A stretch of 64,000 nucleotides of DNA from Brugia malayi (lineage: Eukaryota; Nematoda; Chromadorea; Rhabditida; Onchocercidae): assembly GCF_000002995.4 (NCBI RefSeq), contig NW_025062476.1, positions 2,289,001 to 2,353,000 of the forward strand, written 5' to 3'. The position numbers and the translations under genes were made by a program. The number at the start of each line of letters is the position of its first letter. The first letter of the stretch is position 1. The notes beneath the pieces were generated by a model. That model was not told the origin of the DNA and did not search any database. It worked only from the letters and a program-made list of their open reading frames with translations. Positions 48,570 through 59,831 of the stretch are shown here, in pieces.

Positions 48570-51370
48570 ATTTGAAGTATTTATTGTTATTGTTGGTAGT
48601 CTGAGGAATTGCAGATTCATTTCCGGTTTATTTCCAAACTTCCTAAGTGTTAATACAGTCAAAATCACTTTCTTCCAGTAGCCGGTTATTTATTCCTCGT
48701 CTTCCAACTTTTGTTTTTTTTTTTTGAAATGCTGAAAAAAAAAAATGATATACTAAATAAATAATCACATCTACTAAATTCTATTCATTGATATGACAGC
48801 AATAAAATAGAGAATGAGGATAAGGATGACAGCGTTGACAATTGACAATGAGAAAGATATCGAATTGTTGTGTCACCATTCTTTAACTTCTCTCAACTGA
48901 ACTATATCACAACAGCATCTATCAGTTGCATTCTATCCAATTATTTATTCTTTTCTTCTTCAATTTCAATGTTATCAAATATTTCTAAATTCTAAATATA
49001 TCAGACATTTTCTAAAATTCTAAATGTATTCCTATGTAATAGCTTTTATTCAATACATTTCACTTCACGTCATTTTCAATACTACTTTATCCCAGCTATT
49101 GTAGTAAAGTTCATAAGAAATATTCCAATATGAAAATGAAATTAAAGTTTAGCGAATTATTCACATTTTTTTTTTTTTTTTCACAAATGCAAAATTTTTG
49201 AACAAAAAAAAAAAAAAAAAAGTTAATTACTACAATCACAAATAATGATGCTATTAATTTGATTTCTTAAAGGTGACAGAAATGAGTTCATTAAAATTTA
49301 ATTTTCAGATATTCAGTTAAATTACTTTCCATTTTAATAGACATATTTTATATTTTTAATATTTCCACACAGAAAGAAAGAGAATTTTGAATTTCAATAA
49401 TTAAAAAAGATCCTTCTACAACTTACATTTTAATCATATTACCGTGAAGTATGAAAGTAAAACGATGCAATGTAAGATATTATTTCAGTGAATAATTTAA
49501 TGAAAATTAAGCAAATAATAAATTGATTGCGAGACATATTCAAACTAACTGATAATGGATGGTGTCGGATTGTACAAATAACATTGGTTGGTATTAAATA
49601 TTTCAAATGAATTAATTTTATTGTGAAAATCAAATCACCTGTTCATTTTATAATTTTATTTGTATTTGTGACATCGAAAATGACCTCTAAAATTGCCAAT
49701 TTAAGAAGAAATTTTGTAAAGAAGTATTTATTCTTAGTTATTTCTGTTATTGTTAAAATTTCGAATTTTTTGTTGTCCATGTCAATCAACTCCTTTCATG
49801 GGTTTCATGAGCGGAATGAGTTTGGTTCATACCAATAGCGCTAGCAATATTTTTATTTTTTGATGAGAAATGAAAATTTTTTTTTTTCAAATTTATTTTA
49901 CGATTACTTTTCATTTTTATAAATTTTTTATATTAAAGTGATTCTGTATAATTTTGATGAAATGATAACAAATTAATTGTTTTTTTTTTTATGTTTAAAG
50001 TTTTATTTTTCCTGTTCAAATATTCTCAATAATTGGGAGGAATGTAAAAGCTGAAATTTAATCAATTTTGTTCATTTTTAAAGTTTTAATCCGTTTAGAG
50101 ACTGAAGAATTAATTGTATTATTGTTTTAATATTACTTCCAATACTGAATCGCAATCGAGCATAACCTGAAGTTGTTATTCAGGTAAAACTTTTTTTGAA
50201 TTTTTATACTAACCTTATCCGTTTTTTTCTTTTTGTTTACATCTATAAGCAGAAATAAATAATATCTTATCAGCTCTTTTTATCAATAAAGCATTAAATT
50301 TGCAACTCAAAAATAAATCTGAATAATTTTTTTTTTTTTAAATAACAATGCTTAATAAAATTAAAACTTTTATTAGTGAATTCTGCTTCCTAAACGACTT
50401 TTCTCACTTAAAATTTGAAAACGAGAAAAATAATTGTGTCGCATTAAATCTTTTAACTTATTATCGAGGAGTAAAAGTTAGATTTAAAGTTATACACTTT
50501 CGAATTTTATAATTAAATTAAGCTTTAATCACTATTATCAATTGATAATGTTAATAGCAACAGTTGAGATTCAAGCATTTAACATTTTATAACAAAAACT
50601 ATAAATACCACAAATATTCAACAAAATTTTCAATGATCTCAGTACTGATCAGTTCAATTAATTAATTTTTCTTCATTTAAATTTTGAATAGTCAATCAAT
50701 TAGTTATTAAATAAATAAGTCAATCAATGAAACCCTCATTTATCACAATCAAATCAAGCGCTAATATCTTGGGTTGCTATGGAAATAATTACAGATATTT
50801 GGACATTTCTTCCTTATGTTACTTTAAATTATTATTATCAGTTATCAGAATGATATGATAACATCATAAGTTACTTAAAAGAATAAAATATAGTTAATGA
50901 AGTGATTCTTTTTTGTGGTACTAAATGTTTATGTGAAAATATTATTGTTAAGTTAAAATTCTTCAAATTTAGAGAAGAATTTTAAATTTAGAGAAGAATT
51001 TTTTCAATTTAAAAATTTTATCATTTGAAAATTAGATAAGTTATTCAAATGGTAAAATTTTTAAATTGAAAAAAAAGTGATAATTTAATTACAGTTGTGT
51101 GCAATCAATGAAAATTTGATATTCATTCTTGGCTATTTTTTGGTAAATTTAGTATCTCGGAAATAAAGGATAAAATATTGGTTCGGTAGGTAAGTAATAA
51201 TACTTAGAACTTAAAATTACTTATTATTAGTTATACTTATGTTTAACTTATGATTTTACGGTTGCATTTGAACTAATAATTAGGCTATACCGAAGCATAA
51301 ATGGAACCTTGTACAAACTTTTTGAGGAAACTATTATTCGTTTTCAATAACGGACAAAAATACGTGTCAA

Positions 51371-52080
51371 GGTTATTCACGTCTTCTTTAATTAAGCAAA
51401 TTTTCTTAAAGTTCAGGTAAAATTAGAGGTATTCAAATTTTATAAAAAAAATTAACTTTTGTAATAAAAATGTATAACTAATGACTAATACGTGCCAACG
51501 TCACTAGTGATTAATACGCGTCAACGTCATTGATGATTAATACGTGTTAGCGTCACTGATGATTAATACGTGTTAGCGTCACTGATGATTAATACATTTG
51601 GAAACGCTTGCCAAGAAAAATATTACAAATAGTGATTATTTTTTAGGTATATTAATTACAGGTATGATAAACGTCATCAAGAAGGTTATTCACGTCTTCT
51701 TTAATTAAGCAAATTATCTTAAAGTTCAGGTAAAATTAGAGGTATTCAAATTTTATAAAGAAAATTAACTTTTGTAATAAAAATGTATAACTAATGACTA
51801 ATACGTGCCAGCGTCACTAGTGATTAATACGCGTCAACGTCATTGACGATTAATACGTGTTAGCGTCACTGATGATTAATACATTTGGAAACGCTTGCCA
51901 AGAAAAATATTACAAATAGTGATTATTTTTTAGGTATATTAATTACAGGTATGATAAACGTCATCAAGAAGGTTATTCACGTCTTCTTTAATTAAGTAAA
52001 TTTTCTTAAAGTTCAGGTAAAATTAGAGGTATTCAAATTTTATAAAGAAAATTAACTTTTGTAATAAAAATGTATAAATA
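51371..52080. repeat. ~300 bp tandem array with nested 26-bp subrepeats
   Basis: Units start GGTTATTCACGTCTTCTTTA at 51371, 51684 and 51971 (third copy partial). Spacing is 313 then 287 bases; the 26-base difference equals one subrepeat. The nested subrepeats read roughly GATTAATACGTGTTAGCGTC plus ACTGAT and occupy about 51480-51596 and 51790-51884. Single-base differences between copies are few, so the array is young. Confidence 0.9.
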
Positions 52081-53225
52081 GTTTTTTTTTTTTTTTCGAA
52101 ACCATACTATTTTTGATAAGTTTGGATGATTATTCTTGATAAATATATGTTATTATATACTACAATGTGCCATCATTTCTCTCAAACTAAAAAGTAAAAA
52201 CAATATTTTTTTATTTTAATAATTTTTTATTTTCCAATGAGCTTTTCTCAGAAGTTTTTTAAGACTGAACTTTTAACTTTTTTTAGCTTTTTTTTTTTTT
52301 TTTTTTTTATACACAACAAAGAAAGAAAATTTAAATATTTCATATATTTGAATTTTTAATTAATTTATTATCCATTTCAAACAGTTACAATCCAGTAGAA
52401 CCATGGATTTTCATATTTATTGATGTAATATTTTCGAACAAATTTATTTGTAAAATTATTTCTCTTTTTATTGTTTACAGCTTATTTCTTATGAATATAT
52501 TTTTCCTAGTTTTTCGGACAAAAAATAAAAAAGAAAATTTTGCAGTTTATCTGAAATACTTATTAAATTAAAATTTTATTTAAAACTAATTAGTCAACCA
52601 TCTGTAGCAAACTTACTTTATCATATTGATTTTATTAATTTTGCACAAGAATGCATAATTTTTGCATAATTCTTATTGAAAATAATATTACTGAAATTTC
52701 TCGATAATGGCAATGACACCAAAATGTGTTCATCACTATCAATTTTAAATTGTCACGCGACTAACATACTTTATTACTACTATTAAAATTGAAATTAATA
52801 AGATTAAAAATGAAAATGTCATTCCCTTTTGTAAAATGACTTCCTGTGACTTAAGAAAACTTTCAAAATTTTTTAGAAAAATTGATTTTAAATTGTTTTT
52901 GAAGCTAAATTTTAATAATTTACCTTTATTCATTCATCAATTTACGTTAGATTTTGCTTTTTATATTATTTTTCAGACATGAAATGTTAGCATAATGCTA
53001 AATTTTCACTGATATTTGTTGATTCACATTTATTAATGATAATCTCTGGTTGAATTGAGAAAAAAAAAAAAAAAAATGCCATCTGATTTTTTTTGCATTA
53101 GATTGAAGGTTCCTTTTATGGAACATTACTGAGCAAACTTTTTTCTAGCTAAAGTAATCAAAGATTCTTCTATATTTTACTTTTTTAAATTCACCATTTC
53201 CTTCACGAACAGTTAAACTATTAAA

Positions 53226-53249
53226 AGAGAGAGAGAGAGAGAGAGAGAT
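53226..53249. repeat. GA microsatellite
   Basis: Eleven to twelve GA units in intergenic DNA. Confidence 0.9.
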
Positions 53250-53417
53250 CAGAATTAAACATTTATGATTTATTTAGAACTTAAATAAACTTTAATTGTA
53301 GTTTTGTCTAAGGAATCTTTTTAGATTTTTTCCTTGACATTTTATTTATGTCTGTCAATTTCATTTTTCAGTTAAATGAATGATCCAACTTGATTTTCCC
53401 TTACAACGATATCTTCC

Positions 53418-53455
53418 TTTCTCTCTCTCTCTCTCTCCGTCTCTCTCTCTCTCTT
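53418..53455. repeat. CT microsatellite with one interruption
   Basis: CT run with a single CCGT interruption, just downstream (in gene orientation) of the LU gene stop. Confidence 0.9.
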
Positions 53456-53489
53456 TGATCATTCAAATAATTTTATAAAATGAAAAATA

Positions 53490-54356
53490 TTACACAGAAC
53501 TTAACAAAATTATAAAAAATATTAAAGAACATATATAATTATGAGATGAAAATATTAAGGCGCTATTACACAAATTACCGCTACAATGACAAATTGAAGG
53601 GCTATGAACATGATGGCATACCATTTTGTTATCAATCACCTTATCACGATATATAAATTTTTGACAGCCACGCATAACAAATTGTAAATCTGAAAGGAAT
53701 GTAAATTTCATTACTAAAAAATATTTCCAATAAATGAGCATAAATAATTATCTTCAGAACACTTCACCTTAAATAAGTAAGCTCTAAAAAAAAAAAAAAT
53801 ATTTCTCTCATTTATTTCTATGTTTTTTTTTTTTTTTTTTCAAAATGAAATCTAATCAACTACTTCTAATCTGAAAATGTCACATTGAAATTGAAATAAA
53901 TTTCAAATTTTAAAAAATTTGAAAATGTTCGTAACACTTACATTTTCAAATATTTTCAAAAAACACTTACACTTACAAATTCAAAGAATTATTAGTCGTA
54001 AACATATGTTTGCTTTTAAGGCAAAACATGAAATAATTAATAGCTATCAAATTTTTAAATTATTTCAAGTAAAATATGTACTAACTTTTTTGTCGTACTG
54101 TAATTTTGACACACTGATCATCCGGTAAACAATCAATCTGTTTTACGGTTCTGAATGCAACATCTTCTGAATTGATGCATGACCTATCAACCGGTGGTAC
54201 CATAAAGGTTGAATAAAGTATCGTTTTGAATGCTCGTTGCGCATCCTTACTAATATTCGAAGGTAAACTGGATGCACAGTTATAACAGTAAAGTGCTTCA
54301 CCAAATAGAAATAACAGAAATTCAAAAATAATTAATGTCACAATGACAGGTGACAT
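53490..54356 (-). CDS. small GPI-anchored Ly6/uPAR (LU, three-finger) protein
   Basis: Exons on the minus strand: 54356-54086 and 53689-53490; phases agree (156 residues). Residues 1-20 are a signal peptide. The mature start is L-Y-C-Y-N-C, the usual opening of LU domains. Ten cysteines (24, 27, 60, 76, 82, 99, 115, 124, 126, 131) and the closing C-H-C-S-G-N-L-C-N fit the LU pattern, which ends in Cys-Asn. The last 15-18 residues are hydrophobic (Y-I-C-S-L-I-F-F-I-I-L-L-S-S-V), as expected for a GPI-anchor signal, with N-S-A a possible attachment site. Such proteins act outside the cell as membrane-tethered modulators of receptors or channels. The partner cannot be told from sequence, and this entry does not imply toxicity. 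No clear acceptor is seen just before the start. Confidence 0.8.
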
Positions 54357-54418
54357 TATGTGAATAATTAATTAATTAATTAAATTTACTACTTTTTAAT
54401 TGCTCTTAAGCGTTCTGT

Positions 54419-54450
<32 letters not shown>

Positions 54451-57400
54451 GAAATTGAATATACAAAAAGAATTCAGTTTGAATTTTTGAAGCAGTAATG
54501 TCATTCAGATTTTAATAAAAGATGAAAACAGGATTTTTCGGAAAATTTTCTGAGAGTTATAAGAGCAATATGATGATTTTAGGTGGGACCAGTAATTGTA
54601 ATGATTGTGCCACGAAGTGACACACTGGAAGACAGCTGGACATGATGACATTAGCAGGATTGGAGTTCAGGAAATAAATATAGCAATGAAGTTACCATGG
54701 AAACTGGAAAATACTAACCGAAGTAGTTGAGGATGAAATTGCATCCATTTCCGTTTCTCAAAATTTGAAATGTTTCATTTGCATTCTAAAGTGCCCAACA
54801 GAACCAATGCTAATTGTCATCTCTGAAATATTTGAAATTGTTTAAAGACAAAAAAATATGCATAATGCAATTTTGTCAATATGATAAAGCATACGAGAAG
54901 TAAAAAATTAATTTTAAAAAAATAAATGAGACATATTCAAACAAAAAATTATTCTTCAAATTCATTATATTTGTATAAATTTTGCACTTATTAAAATTAA
55001 ATCATTTTTTTTTTTTTTTTAATTTGACAAACTGTAATCATAACCACAATTATGATCATATGATTAATTAATTGAAATTAAAAAAAAAAAAATGCATATT
55101 AAAGTTTTTATGCATTTCTACAAATCAATCAAAGGTTTAATTTTTTCACAAGTATGGAAAATATTTTACAAATTTTAGAATCATTACATTAGTTATCAAA
55201 TGTACAGTCACCAATCACATGCATACCAATGATTTAGTGGCATGAAAAATAATTTTGAAATTTAATAAACTTTCATCATTTATTTCCTATCAGTATTTCT
55301 TTTCCTCCCCCCCCCTCCAAAAAAAAAAAAAATGTTAGTTTTGAATTCATAAATTTTTCTTTTTTTTTTTAGAAAAAAAATGTTAATTTCATAAAATTTT
55401 CTTTTTTTTTTTTTATGCAAAAGTTCAATATGCGTTAATTTGCGCTAGCTTACATCTATCCATAAAACACACATAAAACATAAGTGTCAAAATTACCACA
55501 CAGGACAAAAGCTCCAGCTGTACATTTGCGCATTCGTGCGTAAAGTAACATTAAGTTTACATATCTATGCTATGTCGTAATTGAGAATTACAAGTAAACA
55601 TTGAAATTTCAGTTGCATTTCCATCTTAAAAATCTGCAAAATGTCAATCAAATATAATAACTTTGCTTTTGCATTTGATTCTCAAAAAGATTTAGTATTG
55701 GAATTTAGTTACAAATATTTGTTAAAAAAAAATGTCTGAGAAACAAATTCGGTAAACTTTCAATAAAGTAACTACTGAAATTCCTTTTTATTTTTTCTTC
55801 TGAAACAATTAACAAATTTTTTCCAGTAAATTCAGAGTTTAAAAGATATTTCAATTTGTTTCTTTTTATAAAAAAATATTTCAATTTGTTTCTTTATAAA
55901 AAAAATAAAGTATATATATAAAGTAAAAAAGAAAATAACAAATTTTTTCCAGTAAATTCAGAGTTTAAAAAAAAAAAATATTTCAATTTGTTTCTTTTAT
56001 AAAAAAAAAATAAAGTAAAAGTAATAAAGTATGAGCTTACAATTTATTTGATCTTTTCTTATTGTATAAATAAATTGTTATTTTAAAAATATTTGTTGGA
56101 TAATTTGATAACGAACAGGAAAGTAAAAGGCACTTGAAATTTGATCAATCTTTGAATAATTGATGATAAGCCTAAGCTAACATATATCTGGCGAATTTTT
56201 TTTTTTTTTTTTGCAAATTTAAGTTGGAGATTAAATTTAATTTCTGAAAGAATCAATTATGTTATAAATTTAGTCAATGAAAAACAAAAAAAAAAAAAAA
56301 AACAAAAATAAATTTTAAAATTCAAAATTGCATCCGCAATTTGCTATGAATCAAATTTTTAAGCAAAGAAAAAATTTCGCACCTTCTCGACTATATGTTT
56401 GAGTTTGATTTCACACAAATAATATTTCTTTAAAAGGATGTTATTCATTCATTCATTCATTCCAAGTTTTCTTTTTTTTTTTTTTTTTAAATGACTAATG
56501 AGATTCATCATTGTTATCAATTCATAGCCATCATTATTATCACTATCATCATCATTATTATCATTATTATCATCATCATCATCATCATCTTATCCGTTAT
56601 CGTTAACCTGTCACCAATTTTTGTGAAAATGCATTCGCCTAAGCAGAAGGGTCGGTTTCATCGAATGATTTACGATCGCCTAAAAATTTATGCCTTGCCC
56701 TATCTCCTGTATACATCAACTAATAGCAATTATTTTCACTTGGTTTCTACGTTTGCTTGCGTGTGTACGTCTTACTCTTTGCCTGTGCATTTTGTTTTTG
56801 ATTGTTCAAATTGTCAATATGATATTTTTTATTTTTAAACTTTTATAAAAATTTCATTTAAAATTTTTAGCATTCTAAATTTTTAGTATTTTAAATTGCT
56901 TAATGTTATATCCATAGAAAAAAAAAAAAAAAAAAAGGCCGCCGAATGGACTAAACAACTAATAACAAATTTATCAAACCTTAAAAATCATACACCAAAA
57001 TTTATCAAGCTTTAAAAGTTTTATTTTCAGAATTGCTACTTTTGTTAATGAAGGGGTAGCTGAAGACAAGAAGAGGGAGGAAACAAAAATTTTTAGGAAG
57101 CAAACAAAATTTGGGTTGTCACAGTTATAAACCAGTAGTGAAGTGTCCCCCGTATCAGCCGTCCTCTTTTTGCCTTCTTCTTCTTCTTCTTCTCCTTCTT
57201 CTTCAGTTACAGTAGTCAATTTGTGAAATTGTCAAAGCGTCACAAATATTAGTTAGTTAGGGGACAAAGGAAAAGAGACAGTTCTCTTTCATTTGCTATC
57301 ATCGTATATTCCAATCCTGCATTTACTTATTATTGTCACAGCACTTCACTACCTGATTACTTCTGGCTTCCAGCTTTTCTTTCTTTTTTTTTTTTATCAC

Positions 57401-59831
57401 CTGAATTTCTACCTATCAAAAATTCATCTATTCTGGCTACTGAACAACATTCTTACCTGAATGAACTACAACCGATGACTGTTGTTTGCGCACATATACG
57501 GTGGAGCAATGCGATACGACAATAAGCTGAGGACGAGCACTGGCGATGAATTATATCATCTTTCTACTACTTTTTCTCGATCCATTTGTCGATTACGTCA
57601 TCGCGATCTCATGGCTGTAATTCTTTTACTTTTACTTTTACTTTTTTTTTTTTTGTTTTTGCAGCGATTATATTTAAAAATTTCAAATATTAATTCATCA
57701 AAGTTTCAATTTTATTGCAATAAATATTAATTGTTCTACTTAATTAAAATTTTTTATTAATTTGATTAAATTTAGATAAACTGCAAATGGTAAACATTAT
57801 GTGAAGTTTTAGTTTTAATTGTTATAAATTGTTTCTATATTTATTTGTTTACTGAACTTATTCACGAACTGAAATGCATATAATCATTTATTTTAATAGC
57901 ACTTCTATTTGATTCAATGAGCTCTTAAAAAAATAAAAATGAAAGTAAACAAAATTCTATGACATAATTGTGAGTGTCAGACTTGAACCAATCCAACAAA
58001 AAAAGAATCAAATTTTATCTAAGCATAAAAAATTAATTTAATTTCAGATTTAACCAATGTTAATATTTTTTAATTAGATCAACCACAAATGAATAATCAA
58101 ATTCTATAGCTTTCATTTTGGCAATTCCAAATAATTTAAATATATGAAAAATTTACTTACTGAAAAAAAAAATAAAAATTGCAAAATAATTTTTGAAAAT
58201 AATTTTTTCAAATAATTTAAAAATTTCAAAATAATTTAGCAACTTCATTTCTTCGATATTATTATTATTTTGATTTATTTTCTTCATGTCTCTTTCCTTA
58301 AATTTGCCAAAATGATCTAATTTAGAGGATTGTTGTAATTAATTACGAATATAATTAAAATCTAAACTTTCCATTTGTATCGATGAATAACAAATAATAA
58401 TAATAATAATAATAATTGTAGATTTAGCAAACAACTGTAGATTAAATCAAAAATTTATATTATTCAAAAGAAAAGTAAGAATAAAAATCAAAAATTATGC
58501 TTGAAGTTTTTTTTCTGCTCAAATAAAAATATAAAATGCTCTGAAAGCAGAACATCTCATATTTTTTTTTTTCCACTTTTAAGCTAAAAATTCTATGGTG
58601 GCGCCACTCTGGTATATTTTTTACAGATTTTTACCATCGATCGTAATTCTTCTTTTCATTTTTAATGCAAGTTAGAATGCATGAAAAGTTCTGTGGAAGG
58701 GAATTAGTAAATATTAGCTTATAGTAATGAATTATTTTAAAAAGAAATGTTTCTTTTTTCTTAGTGAATCTTTTAAATTATTAAATTAGTTTTATGATAA
58801 GAGGAAAATATTTATATTGCTCGAGAAGAAATATAACCGTCTATATGTATGTTGTAAAAATTTTTCTAAAATTTAATTTTTTTTTTTTTTTAACATTTAT
58901 TTTTTTAAAAATTTGAATGATTTTGTTCGGATAATTTTTCACTTTCGAGAAAAATTATAATTCATTTGTGATAGTGATAGTTGTGAAATGAAATATTGAA
59001 ATAGTTGGAAAATGAGCCAAATGATAATGAGCCAAGAGTATAAGTATGAGATTATTGTCCAAGTGCAATGATCAATCATTTAAAATTCATTCTCATTCTC
59101 GTTTACCTTCCGCTACTATTCCATCCATTCATTCATTCACTTAAATAATATCAGTGAAAGTGGATAGCATCATTTTAGTGGATTTAAAATTTCCTTCGAA
59201 AATGACAGATAACATTTGACAAATGAAATCGATTGGTTGTTGAGCAAATGATGGTGACAACGACGACGACGATGATACGAGCAGCAATCCTTTTGAGCAA
59301 CAGAAGGAAGTAAAACCCATCCCACCTCCCTTAGACAGTCATCAATTTCATTTTGCCAACGTCCCTCTCTTTTCCGCCCCCTCACATTCTGTGACAAGTC
59401 ACAGACTACCGTATCCCAATCCTATCCATATGCATATTTTTGCAATCGTAGCATATTCCTCAGTAGGAGAAAATAGTCTTTCTAAAATGCAAAATTCATT
59501 TGCAATCCCTTAAGCTTAGCAAAACGTGAAGCGTACGTTTACGTACGTTTACGCATACGCATTTTATTTTCACTGTTACGCATTTACTGAAAGGGAGAAA
59601 TGTCTTGAAGGTGATTTCTGATAAGATGATTGACATATCATTCCGTAATCAGTTGACAGAAATGATGTTATATTTCTATCTCTAGCTATCTTCAAAGACA
59701 AAATGAGGAATTCAACTTTTAAAATGTACTGACGCCAATCTTTTTTCTTTTTTTGAATAAATCGTTACATACATCTATCATCGACTAAATATAAATAAAA
59801 ATTAAAAAATGCTCCCTTTTTTTTCTTTTAG
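54357..59831. other. intergenic/upstream region between the LU gene and the Wnt gene
   Basis: The LU gene (-) and the Wnt gene (+) diverge, so promoters of both should lie here, as should the missing first exon of the Wnt gene. I could not identify that exon: no ATG plus signal peptide with a phase-2 donor stands out. A hydrophobic open frame ending near 57700 (M-A-V-I-L-L-L) is driven by a CTTTTA/T run and has no phase-2 donor. Also present are long A/T tracts, tandem duplication of a TTCAATTTGTTTC-containing segment (55850-56020), an ATT/ATC run at 56520-56590 and ATA repeats near 58398-58417. Confidence 0.45.
56520..56590. repeat. ATT/ATC trinucleotide microsatellite
   Basis: Run of ATT and ATC units; it creates a poly-isoleucine open frame that is not a gene. 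Confidence 0.9.

Larger units (their letters stand above)
48570..53489. other. A+T-rich intergenic region with a higher-order repeat
   Basis: No coding exon was recognised, including none for a ZP-N domain upstream of the ZP gene. Holds many A/T runs and the repeat array at 51371-52080. Open frames at 49439-49633, 49623-49838 and 52745-52933 are A+T-driven and unsupported. GA (53226-53249) and CT (53418-53455) microsatellites lie near the 3' end of the LU gene. Confidence 0.5.

Noticed and set aside
56491..56838. 115-codon open frame with poly-isoleucine
   Set aside because: Driven by the ATT/ATC repeat; the remaining part has no recognised domain or splice sites.
57482..57730. Frame with a hydrophobic run, considered as the missing Wnt signal-peptide exon
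   Set aside because: The hydrophobic run comes from a CTTTTA/T tract, and no donor leaves the two bases required by the exon at 59832.
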